NCBI GenBank assembly: GCA_036496285.1
Contig: DASXLI010000104.1
Span: 28,826 to 92,825, forward strand
DNA: 64,000 nucleotides
Source: DP-19 sp036496285
GTDB taxonomy: Bacteria > Desulfobacterota > Binatia > UTPRO1
Direction of reading: 5' to 3'
The notes beneath the pieces were generated by a model that did not search any database, was not told the DNA's origin, and was given only the letters and a program-made list of their open reading frames with translations. Position numbers and translations under genes: made by a program. How positions within the stretch are numbered: the stretch's first letter is position 1; each line of letters opens with the position of its first letter. Of the stretch, positions 1-8,759 are shown piece by piece.

Positions 1-1489
1 TGTAGAGCTTGCCGGTCGCGTGGCGCGGCAGCTCGGCCTCGAAGTCGATCGAGCGCGGACACTTGATTGGCGAGAGCTGCGCGCGGCAGAAGGCGATCAG
101 CTCCTCGGCGAGCGCCGGGCCGGCGGCGCGCATGTCGACCGGCTGCACGACCGCCTTCACCTCCTCGCCGAAGTCGGGATTCGGCACGCCGAAGACGGCG
201 ACGTCATGCACCTTGGGATGCGTGACCAGCAGGTTCTCCGCCTCCTGCGGGTAGATGTTGACGCCGCCGGAGATGATCATGTTGGCCTTGCGGTCGGTGA
301 GGTAGAGATAGCCGTCGGCGTCGACGTAGCCGATGTCGCCGAGCGTCGACCAGCCCTCCTTGGTGCGGCTCGCCGCGGTCTTCTCCGGATCCTTGTGGTA
401 CTCGAACGCGTTGCCGCCCTCGAAGTAGATCGCGCCGGCCTCGCCGGGCGGAAGCTCGCTGCCGTCGTCGTCGAGGATGTGGATCGTGCCGAGGAGGGCG
501 CGCCCGACCGAGCCGCGATGCGCGAGCCAATCGGCGGAGTCGATGGCGCAGAACCCGTTGCCCTCGGTGCCGGCGTAGTACTCCTTGATGACCGGTCCCC
601 ACCACGCGATCATCTGCTCCTTCACCGGGACGGGGCAGGGCGCGGCGGCGTGGATCACGACCTTCAGCGACGAGAGATCGTACTTGCGGCGCACCGCCTC
701 GGGCAGCTTCAGCATGCGGATGAACATCGTCGGCACGACCTGGGTGTGCGTCACCCGGTGGCGCTCGACGAGGCGCAGGAACTCCTCGGCGTCGAAGTGC
801 TCCATCACCACGCACGTCCCCCCATTGCGCTGCACGGTGAGGCAGAAGCGCAGTGGCGCGGCGTGGTAGAGCGGCGCCGGCGAAAGGTACACGACGTGGC
901 CGTCCATGCCGTAGAGCGCCTTGGCGAGCAGGAAGAGCGCGTTCGGCGTGCCGAGCGGGTCGCGCCGGAGCCCGAGCTTCACGCCCTTCGGCCGGCCGGT
1001 CGTGCCCGAGGAGTAGAGCAGGTCGGCGCCCTCCACCTCGTCGGCGACCGGGGTCGCGGGCTGCGCGGCGACCGCGGCCTCGAACGACTCGAAGCCCAGC
1101 ACGACGCCGTCGATCATGAGCCGGGTGTGGACGTTCGGCGTGCGCTCGACGAGGCGGGCCGCGACGTCGGCGAGCGCCTTCGAGGTGACGAGGACCCGGG
1201 CGTCGCAGTCGTTCACGATGTACTCGGCCTCGCCCGCGGTGAGGCGCGTGCTCATCGCGGTGTAGTAGAGGCCCGAGCGCTGCGCCGCCCACGCGACGTC
1301 GAAGTAGCGCGGGTGATTCTCCAGCATGATCGCGATGCCGTCGCCGACCCGCACGCCGCGGGCGCGCAGGAGCTGCGCGCAGCGGTTCGAGGCGGCGTCG
1401 AGCTCGCGGTACGACACGGCCTCGCCGCTCGCGGCCATGACGTACGCCGGCTTGTCGGGCGTCGTCTGCGCGTGGGCGCCGGGGTGCAT
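1..1489 (-). CDS. AMP-dependent acyl-CoA synthetase, C-terminus cut by window edge
   Basis: It activates a carboxylic acid with ATP to an acyl-adenylate and then a CoA thioester. The reading frame opens with ATG at 1489 and runs open to base 1, so the stop lies outside; about 496 codons are visible, close to a full-length member (about 510-540). Visible motifs are the adenylate P-loop SSGTTGRPKG (about residue 160), the A5-like YYAGTEGNG, the hinge region GDIGYVDADGYLYLTDRK, and the C-terminal PRHATGK with the catalytic A10 lysine. The start lies five bases past the TAG of the secreted-protein gene upstream, suggesting co-transcription. The substrate (fatty, aromatic or steroid-derived acid) cannot be told from sequence. 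Family assignment is firm. Confidence 0.93.
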   Translation of the reverse strand, partial: MHPGAHAQTTPDKPAYVMAASGEAVSYRELDAASNRCAQLLRARGVRVGDGIAIMLENHPRYFDVAWAAQRSGLYYTAMSTRLTAGEAEYIVNDCDARVLVTSKALADVAARLVERTPNVHTRLMIDGVVLGFESFEAAVAAQPATPVADEVEGADLLYSSGTTGRPKGVKLGLRRDPLGTPNALFLLAKALYGMDGHVVYLSPAPLYHAAPLRFCLTVQRNGGTCVVMEHFDAEEFLRLVERHRVTHTQVVPTMFIRMLKLPEAVRRKYDLSSLKVVIHAAAPCPVPVKEQMIAWWGPVIKEYYAGTEGNGFCAIDSADWLAHRGSVGRALLGTIHILDDDGSELPPGEAGAIYFEGGNAFEYHKDPEKTAASRTKEGWSTLGDIGYVDADGYLYLTDRKANMIISGGVNIYPQEAENLLVTHPKVHDVAVFGVPNPDFGEEVKAVVQPVDMRAAGPALAEELIAFCRAQLSPIKCPRSIDFEAELPRHATGKLY

Positions 1490-1494
1490 CGCGG

Positions 1495-2064
1495 CTAGTA
1501 GCCCTCGTGCGCCGGCGCCGGCGGCGCCTCGTGCTCGTCGAGGTCCTCCTCGAGCGGCTTCGCGTCCGGCCGCGTCTTCTCGACCGGACGTTCCTCGATC
1601 TGCTCCTCGACCTTGGTCTGGACGCGGCGTCGCGTCGGGTGGGAGATCGTGAACTTGCCGAAGGCGAAGCCGACGTTCACGCCGTGGCCCTTCCCCGAGA
1701 GCGCCAGCGACACGGTGCCCTTCGTGACCACCTGGGCGTCCGACGACGCCCCCATGCCGGCGTGCGCCTCGGCGTTGGCGTAGTCGCCGTAGACCTCATC
1801 GAGGTTCTCGATCGGCGAGAACTCGCCGTGGCCGTCGCCGATGCGCTCCGCGCCGACCGTCACGCCGCCGCCCTTGGTGTGCAGCACGACGTGCGCCTTC
1901 TGCCCGTTGTCGCAGGTGATCGTCCCGCCGCCGTGCGACGTCTTGTAGAACACCGACCACCCCTCGAGGTGGAAGTCCATCGTGCACTTCGTCTCTGCGT
2001 GCGCCGGCACTCCCGACGCGACCACCGCGACCACCGCCCACCCGAGCAACGACCATCTGCTCAT
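1495..2064 (-). CDS. Secreted hypothetical protein with acidic/proline tail
   Basis: I do not recognise a characterised family. The 189-residue product has a clear Sec signal peptide (hydrophobic stretch about 6-18, cleavage near AHA-ET). A glycine-rich core of about 110 residues with two cysteines follows and ends in a GVNVGFAFGKFTI-like strand, then a charged tail rich in Glu, Arg and Pro. The core looks like a small beta-rich periplasmic domain. A good Shine-Dalgarno AAGGAG precedes ATG at 2064. It lies directly upstream of the acyl-CoA synthetase with almost no gap and downstream of the SulP transporter. Function is unknown; envelope location is an inference from the signal peptide. Confidence 0.7.
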   Translation of the reverse strand: MSRWSLLGWAVVAVVASGVPAHAETKCTMDFHLEGWSVFYKTSHGGGTITCDNGQKAHVVLHTKGGGVTVGAERIGDGHGEFSPIENLDEVYGDYANAEAHAGMGASSDAQVVTKGTVSLALSGKGHGVNVGFAFGKFTISHPTRRRVQTKVEEQIEERPVEKTRPDAKPLEEDLDEHEAPPAPAHEGY

Positions 2065-2134
2065 GCCAGTCTCCTTCCGAGCACCTGCGTCTCCCCGCAG
2101 CCTACGCGAGCGCCGGCCGCCGCGCCAACGTGCG

Positions 2135-3934
2135 CTAGATCTCGAAGTGGAGCGGGGCGCGCTGCGGCGCGCCGTGGCGGCGCGGGCACGTCGGGCAGAG
2201 ATCGGTCACGAGCTCGTAGCCGTGACGGATCGCCAGGACCGTGCTCGTGAGCCGCTCCGGCTGCTCGAGGAAGATCTGGTCCTTGCCGAGCTTCGCCGCG
2301 AGGCCGCTCTTCTCCATGCACGCGTACATGCCCTCGCGGACGCCGCACAGGATGACGTTGATACCGCGCGCGCGCAGGCGATCGATGTAGCCCTCGAGGA
2401 GCGACATGCCGACGGCGTCGGGGTTGCGGGCGCGCTTCAACCGCAGGACCACGACCTGCGTTTCCGGCAGGATGCGGCCCTCGAGGTAGTCGAGGTGCTG
2501 CTCCAGGCTCGCGCCGGAGCCGAAGTACATCTCGCCCTCGAGCCCGAAGATCAGCATGCGACCGCACACCGAGTCTCCGCGCCGGCGCTCGCGCACGCTG
2601 CGGTCCTCGGTCACGACGAACTCGGTGAGCAGCATCTTGCCGATGCGCGGTACCGCCAGCATGAACGACATGAAGACGCCGATCAGCACGCAGAACTCGA
2701 TCGAGATCGCGAAAGCCGCGATCGCGGTCGTCGCGACGATCAACGCGTCGAAGCGCGAGGTGCGGACGTGGTAGCGCAGGTCGTGGAGGTTCACCATGCG
2801 CGCCGCGGTGAGCATCAGGATGCCCGCGAGGGCCGAGCGCGGGATGAACTTCGCGTAGGGCGCGAAGACCATCATGATCAGTGCCACCGCGACCGCCGAG
2901 ATGACGCCCGACCACTGCGTGTAGGCCCCCGCCTGCTGGTTGATCGCGGAGCGGGTGAGAGAGCCCGCCCCCGGCATGCACTGGAAGAAGCTGCCGGCGA
3001 AGTTGGCGAGGCCCTCGCTCAAGCATTGCTGGTTCATGTCGAGCTTCTGGCCGGTCGTCGCGGCGATCATCTTCGCCATCGAGATCGCTTCGAGGAGTCC
3101 GAGCAGCGCGATCGCGAGCGCGCTGCCCGCGAGGTCGTGGATGGCCGCGACGTTGAGCTCGGGGATGCGGGGGTGGGGAAGGCTCGCCGGGATGTCGCCG
3201 ATCACCTTCACGCCCTGCTGCGCGAGGCCGAGCTGCGCGGTCACGGCCGCCATCGCGACGACGACGATCAGCAATTCGGGCAGGAGCGGCCAGCCGAGCT
3301 GGCGCTTCAGCAGGCGCAGCAGCAGTACCAGCGCGATCGACGCCAGGCCGATCTCCAGGGTCGCGACGTGTACCGCCCCGCCCTTGGTCATCGTCAGCCA
3401 GAAGCGCACGAGGAAGTGGTCGTGTGCCTCGCCGACCGCCTGCAGGCCGAGCAGGTTCTTCATCTGGTCGAGCACGAGCAGCACGCTCGCGCCCGCCGTG
3501 AAGCCGACGATCACCGAGTGCGAGATGTAGCGGGTGAGGTCGCCGAGGCGCAGGAGCGCGATCACCAGCTGGATCGAGCCCGCGAGGAGCGCGATCAGCA
3601 CCGCGGCCTGCACGCGCTCGTCGGGCGCCGCGACCGCGCCGACGGCGCTCAGGAGCGCGATCGAGATCGCGTTGGTCGGGCCGTTGATGAGCTGGCGGGA
3701 GGAGTCGAGCAGTGCCCCGACGCCCGTCATGACGATCGCGGTGTAGAGTCCGTACTGCGCGGGAAGCCCCGCGATCAGCGCGTAGGCCATCGCCTGCGGT
3801 ACTGCGACCGCCGCGACCGAGAGGCCCGCGACGAGGTCGGCGCGCGCCTGCTCGACGCCGTACGAGCGCAGCGCGTCCAGGGCGGGGACGCGCCGGTACA
3901 GCGTGTCGATCGACAGTAGGTTGGTGCCGGCCAC
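2135..3934 (-). CDS. SulP/SLC26-family anion transporter with STAS domain
   Basis: A 599-residue integral membrane anion permease (sulfate, bicarbonate or other oxyanion). The N-terminal half begins with the family signature region DLVAGLSVAAVAVPQAMAYA (about 33-52) and has the usual multiple hydrophobic helices to about residue 420. The C-terminal STAS domain (about 440-560) contains the expected alternating strands and helices around VVVLRLKRARNPDAVG. The predicted start is GTG at 3934 with no clear Shine-Dalgarno; no in-frame ATG exists close by. The C-terminus carries a short CPTCPRRHG segment, a possible metal-binding pair that I do not recall as standard in the family. Substrate cannot be assigned. 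Confidence 0.92.
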   Translation of the reverse strand: MAGTNLLSIDTLYRRVPALDALRSYGVEQARADLVAGLSVAAVAVPQAMAYALIAGLPAQYGLYTAIVMTGVGALLDSSRQLINGPTNAISIALLSAVGAVAAPDERVQAAVLIALLAGSIQLVIALLRLGDLTRYISHSVIVGFTAGASVLLVLDQMKNLLGLQAVGEAHDHFLVRFWLTMTKGGAVHVATLEIGLASIALVLLLRLLKRQLGWPLLPELLIVVVAMAAVTAQLGLAQQGVKVIGDIPASLPHPRIPELNVAAIHDLAGSALAIALLGLLEAISMAKMIAATTGQKLDMNQQCLSEGLANFAGSFFQCMPGAGSLTRSAINQQAGAYTQWSGVISAVAVALIMMVFAPYAKFIPRSALAGILMLTAARMVNLHDLRYHVRTSRFDALIVATTAIAAFAISIEFCVLIGVFMSFMLAVPRIGKMLLTEFVVTEDRSVRERRRGDSVCGRMLIFGLEGEMYFGSGASLEQHLDYLEGRILPETQVVVLRLKRARNPDAVGMSLLEGYIDRLRARGINVILCGVREGMYACMEKSGLAAKLGKDQIFLEQPERLTSTVLAIRHGYELVTDLCPTCPRRHGAPQRAPLHFEI

Positions 3935-3958
3935 TCGAGCCGTCGGACGGGGCCCCGT

Positions 3959-4432
3959 CTACCGGGCCGCGAGGTCCTTCGTGCCGGCCGACACGTCGTT
4001 CACGAGGACCTCGACCGTGTAGTCGCCCGCCTTCCAGCGCCCGTCGGGCGGCGTGGCCTGGAGGACGACCGGCTTCGTGCCGGCCTCGGCCGTCTTCGTG
4101 TCCTCGCCGACGACGGCGCCCTCGGAGGACTTCCAGCGCGCCTTCACCGTGGCGTTCGGGACGGAGCCGTCGGTCGTGACCGCGACGTAGAACTTGTCCG
4201 TCGTCCAGTACGAGTTGGTGCGCGAGTCCTCGCGGATCATGCCGTCGTCGCCGAGCGCGCGCCCGAGCGTGATGTCGGCGACGTGCGCCTCCGACGGGTT
4301 GCCCGGCGCCTTGCCCTCGTCGCCGCCGCCCGGCGACGAGTCGCGCCAGCAGCCGGCTGACCCCATGGCGATCAGCACGGCCAGCACCGTGAAGATCGTC
4401 AGGGTGCGACCGGTCGAACGTTCACCTGCCAC
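3959..4432 (-). CDS. Hypothetical lipoprotein-like secreted protein
   Basis: The 157-residue product begins with a basic segment, a hydrophobic core (TLTIFTVLAVLIAMGSAGC) and a cysteine at a near-lipobox position, so it may be lipidated; the -3 residue is Ser rather than Leu, which weakens the case. The rest is a soluble domain of about 110 residues with a beta-sandwich look (WTTDKFYVAVTTDG, then GRWKAGDYTVEVLVND), resembling the fold used by ligand-binding or Ig-like lipoproteins. I chose GTG at 4432 over the upstream ATG at 4486 because a strong GGAGGGAGGAG sits 5-6 bases before it. No family name is claimed. It is transcribed divergently from the glycosyltransferase. Confidence 0.7.
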   Translation of the reverse strand: MAGERSTGRTLTIFTVLAVLIAMGSAGCWRDSSPGGGDEGKAPGNPSEAHVADITLGRALGDDGMIREDSRTNSYWTTDKFYVAVTTDGSVPNATVKARWKSSEGAVVGEDTKTAEAGTKPVVLQATPPDGRWKAGDYTVEVLVNDVSAGTKDLAAR

Positions 4433-4582
4433 GTGGGCTCCTCCCTCCGGACTCCCCGTCATAGGCGGATGGCGGCACCGGCTCAAGCGGCCCGTCCCCC
4501 GGGGCCGATTGACGCCGCCGTGTCCGCGGCGCTAGATCGCCACCTGCCCGGGTCCCGGACGGCGGACGGCACGCACACAGAA

Positions 4583-5341
4583 ATGTTCCGCGACAAGCGC
4601 GTAGTGGTGGTGATGCCGGCGTACAACGCCGCACGCACCCTGGAGACGACGCACCGAGAGGTGCTCGAACAGGGCGTGGTCGACCACGTCATCGTGGTCG
4701 ACGACGCCAGCGCCGACGAGACGACCGCGATCGCCCGCACGCTGCCGCAAACGACCGTCTACAGGCACCCGGAGAACCGCGGCTACGGCGCCAACCAGAA
4801 GACCTGCTACCGCCTCGCGCTCGAGCACGGCGCCGACGTCGTCATCATGGTGCACCCAGACTACCAGTACACGCCGATGCTGATTCCGGCGATGACGTCG
4901 ATGATCGGGAACGGCCTCTACCACTGCGTGCTCGGCTCGCGCATCCTCGGCGGCCGCGCGCGCAAGGGCGGCATGCCGGTCTGGAAGTACCTGGCGAACC
5001 GCGGCCTGACCTTCGCCGAGAATCTCTTCCTCGAGGCGAAGCTCTCCGAGTACCACACCGGCTACCGCGCGTTCTCGCGCGAGCTGCTGACGCGCCTGCC
5101 GATCGCAGCGAACTCCGACGACTTCGTCTTCGACAACCAGATGCTCGCGCAGGTGCTGTGGTTCGGGTACATGATCGCCGAGGTGTCGTGCCCGACGAAG
5201 TACTTTGCCGAGGCGTCGAGCATCAACTTCCGCCGCAGCGTGACCTACGGCTTCGGCTGCCTGCGCACGGCGATGGAGTACCGCCTGGCGCGCTACGGCT
5301 TCCTCGAGTCGGCCCGCTTCCCGCGCACCGAGCGCCCGTGA
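4583..5341 (+). CDS. Family 2 glycosyltransferase (GT-A fold)
   Basis: It transfers a sugar from a nucleotide-sugar to a lipid or glycan acceptor. The 252-residue product starts MFRDKRVVVVMPAYNAARTL and has the GT2 N-terminal strand, VIVVDDASADET with the nucleotide-binding aspartates (about 32-43), HPENRGYGAN, and an HPDYQYTP segment at the DXD position. C-terminal transmembrane helices are not evident, so it is a cytoplasmic or peripheral enzyme, similar to polyprenyl-phosphate sugar transferases. An in-frame ATG at 4433 exists but would overlap the divergent gene's ribosome binding site and add a non-homologous leader; the start at 4583 matches the family N-terminus, though its Shine-Dalgarno is weak. 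Donor and acceptor are unknown. Confidence 0.88.
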   Translation: MFRDKRVVVVMPAYNAARTLETTHREVLEQGVVDHVIVVDDASADETTAIARTLPQTTVYRHPENRGYGANQKTCYRLALEHGADVVIMVHPDYQYTPMLIPAMTSMIGNGLYHCVLGSRILGGRARKGGMPVWKYLANRGLTFAENLFLEAKLSEYHTGYRAFSRELLTRLPIAANSDDFVFDNQMLAQVLWFGYMIAEVSCPTKYFAEASSINFRRSVTYGFGCLRTAMEYRLARYGFLESARFPRTERP

Positions 5342-5392
5342 GCGCACTGCCCTTTAGGGCGCGGCGCGCCACTGCCGCGTCGGGCGGCGCGG

Positions 5393-6175
5393 TCAGGCTG
5401 CCTTCGGCGCGAACATCGAGCCCGCGATGCGGGCCAGCACGCTGCGCGGGGTCATGCGCGTCGTCACCGCGAGCGTCTTGTTCATCCAGCCCGGGATGAG
5501 CGTCCGCTTGCCGGCGTTCGCCGCCGCGATCGCCTGCCCGACCACGGCCTCGGCGCTCATGTAGGTGAACTCCGGCACCTGCTCCGACACCCCGGCGACG
5601 TCCTGGAACTCGGTCTTGGTCGCGCCCGGGCAGAGCGCGAGGACGCCGACGCCGGTCGACGCGAGCTCGGTCGCGAGCGCCTCCGAGAACGACAGCACGA
5701 ATGCCTTCGTGGCGGCGTACGTCGCCATGTAGGGCGTCGGCACGAACGAGCCGATGGAGCCGACGTTCACGATCATGCCGCGCCGGCGCGCGACCATCGC
5801 CGGCGCGTAGACGCGCGAGAGCGCGACCAGGCAGTGCACGTTGAGGAGGATCTCCTCGCGCTCCTTCGCGAGCGGCAGATCGACGAACCGTCCCGCGGTG
5901 CCGAAGCCGGCGTTGTTGACCAACCAGTCGACCTCCAGGCCGCGCTTGCTGGTTTCCGCGAAAAGCTGCTCCGGCGCCTCGAGCTGCGCCAGGTCCTTCG
6001 CGATCACGTGGCAGCGCGCGCCGCCCGATTGCGTGATCTCCGCGCCGAGCGCCTCCAGACGATCCGCGCGCCGTGCGACCAGTACGAGCTCCTTGCCCTG
6101 CCGTCCGAGCTGGCGCGCGAACTCCGCGCCGATGCCGCTCGATGCCCCGGTGATGAGTGCCACGTTCGTCGCCAT
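5393..6175 (-). CDS. Short-chain dehydrogenase/reductase (classical SDR)
   Basis: An NAD(P)-dependent oxidoreductase of 260 residues. The cofactor motif TGASSGIG is at about 9-16, NNAG at 87-90, and the catalytic Ser140, Tyr153 and Lys157 (YAATK) have the canonical spacing. The sequence PGATKTEF after the active site is typical of DltE/YqjQ-like SDRs acting on lipophilic substrates. A strong AGGAGG precedes ATG at 6175. It is the last gene of an apparent minus-strand operon after the amidase (24-base gap) and the nitroreductase. Substrate is not predictable. Confidence 0.93.
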   Translation of the reverse strand: MATNVALITGASSGIGAEFARQLGRQGKELVLVARRADRLEALGAEITQSGGARCHVIAKDLAQLEAPEQLFAETSKRGLEVDWLVNNAGFGTAGRFVDLPLAKEREEILLNVHCLVALSRVYAPAMVARRRGMIVNVGSIGSFVPTPYMATYAATKAFVLSFSEALATELASTGVGVLALCPGATKTEFQDVAGVSEQVPEFTYMSAEAVVGQAIAAANAGKRTLIPGWMNKTLAVTTRMTPRSVLARIAGSMFAPKAA

Positions 6176-6199
6176 GATGTCCTCCTGCGCGTGCCGCGC

Positions 6200-7564
6200 T
6201 CAGCCGCGCTCGCGCGCGAGCGCCTGCGCGAACGCGATCGTCGTGCGGTCCTCGAGCCACGGGCCGATGATCTGCATGCCGATCGGCAGGCCGTCGGCGG
6301 ACGTCGCGATCGGCGCGCAGGTCGCCGGGAGCCCGGGGAACGTCGCCGTCCCGGGCCATGCCAGCTGATCGCCGTACCCGGTCGGCGCGCCGTTGATGGT
6401 GAGCGTGCGCTTGCCCCAGTCGGGCTCGGCAATGTGCGGGAAGGCGACCGTGCCGAAGGTCGGCGCGAGGACGACGTCGAACGCGTCGAAGAGCGCGGCC
6501 CATTGGCGGCGATGGGCGGCGATCGTGTCCAGGCCCTCGAACCAGGCGTGCGCTTCCATCGGCGACACGGCACCCGGCTCGCCGCGGCTGATGATGGTCA
6601 AGAGCATGCGGATGTAGGTCATGTGCGCGGACGCGAGGTCGGGGACGAGCTGACTGCCGCGGGTCACCGCGGCGCCCGCCTTCGTCGCGGCGTCCGCGGC
6701 GCCGTCGATCGCGTCGGTCACGATCCTGTCGGTCGCGCAGCTCGGATGCGCCTCGATGACGAGCACGCGGAAGTCACCGAGGCGCTCCGCCCGCGGCCGC
6801 GGCAGCTCGACGCGACGGCCCTTGGCATCATCGCCGTCGGGTCCGGCGAGGATGCCGAGCAGCAGGTCGAGATCGGACGCCGTGCGGGCGTGCGGCCCCA
6901 CGACGGCGAACTCGACGCCGGCGCCGTCGTCGATCGGCGGCGGGGAGTGGCCGGTCAGCGGAATGAGGTTGTACGTCGGCTTGTGACCGTAGACGCCGCA
7001 GAAGTGCGACGGCACGCGGATCGAGCCGCCGATGTCGGAGCCGAACTCGATCGGTACCATGCCGGACGCGACCGCCGCCGCGGAGCCGCCCGACGAGCCC
7101 CCCGGGCTGCGCGTCGGGTCGTGCGGGTTGTTGGTGCGGCCGTAGATCGGGTTGTCGCTCTGCCAGTCGCCGAGGCTGGGCGGGACGTTCGTCTTGCCGA
7201 GGATGACCGCGCCGGCTTCCTTCAGGCGCGTGATGCCGGTGGCGTCGCGCTTCGGGATCCAGTGGGCGAACGGCTCGAGGCCCCACGTGGTGGGAAGCCC
7301 GGCCACGTGGTGCGACTCCTTGACGGTCATCGGGATGCCGAGGAGCGGGCGCCGGTCGCCGCGCGTGAGCGCCGCGTCGGCCGCCTTCGCGGCGTCGCGC
7401 GCCCGGTCGAAGTCGCGCACGACGACGGCGTTGATCCGCGGGTTCTCCGCCTCGATCCGCGCCACGGCCATGTCGAACAGCTCGAGCGCGCTCACCTCGC
7501 GCGCCCGCAGCGCGCGCGTGAGCGAGCCGGCCGTTGCCTTCGTGTAGGTGTCGGTCTCGATCAT
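6200..7564 (-). CDS. Amidase-signature-family hydrolase
   Basis: It hydrolyses a C-N amide bond. The 454-residue protein shows the full Ser-cisSer-Lys triad: Lys82 in TVKESH, cis-Ser157 in PGGSSGGSAAA, and nucleophile Ser181 in GSDIGGSIR, with the 24-residue Ser-Ser spacing expected for the family. It is not GatA by context: no gatB or gatC is adjacent, and it lies between a nitroreductase and an SDR gene. The start ATG at 7564 follows the nitroreductase stop by seven bases, implying co-transcription. The natural amide substrate is unknown; a role in catabolism of small amides or nitriles is inference. Confidence 0.93.
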   Translation of the reverse strand: MIETDTYTKATAGSLTRALRAREVSALELFDMAVARIEAENPRINAVVVRDFDRARDAAKAADAALTRGDRRPLLGIPMTVKESHHVAGLPTTWGLEPFAHWIPKRDATGITRLKEAGAVILGKTNVPPSLGDWQSDNPIYGRTNNPHDPTRSPGGSSGGSAAAVASGMVPIEFGSDIGGSIRVPSHFCGVYGHKPTYNLIPLTGHSPPPIDDGAGVEFAVVGPHARTASDLDLLLGILAGPDGDDAKGRRVELPRPRAERLGDFRVLVIEAHPSCATDRIVTDAIDGAADAATKAGAAVTRGSQLVPDLASAHMTYIRMLLTIISRGEPGAVSPMEAHAWFEGLDTIAAHRRQWAALFDAFDVVLAPTFGTVAFPHIAEPDWGKRTLTINGAPTGYGDQLAWPGTATFPGLPATCAPIATSADGLPIGMQIIGPWLEDRTTIAFAQALARERG

Positions 7565-7571
7565 GGCCGGC

Positions 7572-8297
7572 TCAGGCGGAGTAGCGGTCCCAGCTGATCA
7601 TCGAGCGGGGATCGGGGCGCTTCACGGGGCCGAACTTGCCGAGCGGGTAGCCGACCGGGATGACGGCGGCGAGGGTGACGTCCGACGGCAGGCCGAGCAG
7701 CTTCTCGTACTGGCCCGGGTGGAAGAGCTGCGGGGTGGTCAGCACGGCGCCGAGGCCGAGGGCGCGCGCCGCGAGCAGGAGGTTCTGCGCCGCCGGATAG
7801 GCGGTGGCGTAGATGCCGGTCGCGGTGGCGTTGCCGGCGCCGCGGAGCAGGCGCACGGTGCCGCCGAGCCCGAGGTGGCGGAACGCGGCGGTGATCGTGT
7901 TGGGGGAGGCCACCGCCTTCGCGATGACCTCGTCCTTCTTCACGGCGAGGAAGACGATCGCGGGCACGTCGGCGATGTGGTCGAGCATGTACTGGAGCGC
8001 CGCTTGCGAGCGTTTGCGTTGCTCGGGGTCCTCGCCGGGCCGCGGCGGCGCCGCGCCGATCGTCTCCTGGTACCAGGCGGCGCCCGCCTGCCAGAGCTCG
8101 GCGATACGCTGCTTCTGGGCGCGGTCGCGGACGATGACGAACCGCCAGTTCTGCGCGTTGCTGCTGCTCGGGGCGTGGATCGCCGCGTCGACCAGGCGGA
8201 CCAGGACGTCCTCGGGCACCGGGTCGGGCTTCAGCCGCCGCATCGCGCGGCAGGTGTGCATGATCTCGAACACGTCGCTCGTCGGCTTGTCCGTCAT
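7572..8297 (-). CDS. Nitroreductase-family FMN oxidoreductase
   Basis: A flavin-dependent NAD(P)H oxidoreductase of 241 residues. It has the N-terminal CRAMRRLKPDPVP and HAPSSSNAQNWRF segments that contact FMN phosphate in this family, and a C-terminal VIPVGYPLGKFGP typical of the fold. I chose ATG at 8297 because AAGGAGG sits six to seven bases upstream; a longer frame to 8570 is only an upstream extension. It is the first gene of the nitroreductase-amidase-SDR group. Members reduce nitro groups, quinones or enones; the actual substrate is not evident. Confidence 0.92.
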   Translation of the reverse strand: MTDKPTSDVFEIMHTCRAMRRLKPDPVPEDVLVRLVDAAIHAPSSSNAQNWRFVIVRDRAQKQRIAELWQAGAAWYQETIGAAPPRPGEDPEQRKRSQAALQYMLDHIADVPAIVFLAVKKDEVIAKAVASPNTITAAFRHLGLGGTVRLLRGAGNATATGIYATAYPAAQNLLLAARALGLGAVLTTPQLFHPGQYEKLLGLPSDVTLAAVIPVGYPLGKFGPVKRPDPRSMISWDRYSA

Positions 8298-8424
8298 CGC
8301 GCCTCCTTCACTCCGTGGGCCGGGGCTTCGGCCCGCGATCGTTAACACACGGGCACCGCTGAGGCACACGGTCGGGCCGTCAACCGATCCACGGCTCGCG
8401 GACTCATGGAACCGGGGGATCGCC

Positions 8425-8625
8425 GTGCCGATTCGCGCGACCTGTACGGGCTGCCACGAGATCATCGTCACGACGCCGGCGCTGCCGCTGACCGAGCGCG
8501 ACGTCGAGGTCCTCGCGGCACACGTGCGGTCGTGCGAGGCGATCCCCCTCGTTGACCGGCCGTCCGCCACCCTCCCGCTTGGCGACCTGCTGCGCTACTT
8601 CGCCGTCGACATCCAGCTCGATTGA
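8425..8625 (+). CDS. Small Cys/His protein, CxxCH-type
   Basis: A 66-residue product starting at GTG 8425, preceded by a GGGGG stretch. It contains CTGCHEI near the N-terminus and HVRSCE in the middle, so it offers C-x2-C-H and H-x3-C ligands that could bind zinc. A covalent haem is unlikely because there is no signal peptide. The family is not known to me. It is transcribed divergently from the nitroreductase and ends before the lipoprotein gene. Support is coding-like codon use and a clean frame; it could still be spurious. Confidence 0.5.
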   Translation: MPIRATCTGCHEIIVTTPALPLTERDVEVLAAHVRSCEAIPLVDRPSATLPLGDLLRYFAVDIQLD

Positions 8626-8759
8626 CGGGGCGCGTGCACGCCCCGCGATTGCCACGGTGTCTTGCAGAAAACGCCACAGGCGGCGTGCTCTACCGCAACG
8701 CCGGCGGCGTAAGTCGGCGATGGTGCGTCGTGGCACGGACGTTGCGACCTACCGACGGC

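Noticed and set aside
20..1498. 492-codon plus-strand frame
   Set aside because: Antisense to the acyl-CoA synthetase, whose own frame shows all adenylate-forming motifs.
1982..3919. 645-codon plus-strand frame
   Set aside because: Antisense to the SulP transporter, biased Arg/Asp/His composition, no Shine-Dalgarno or recognisable domain.
6200..7564. GatA subunit of the amidotransferase
   Set aside because: Amidase-signature motifs match, but there is no gatB or gatC nearby and the neighbours are catabolic-type oxidoreductases.
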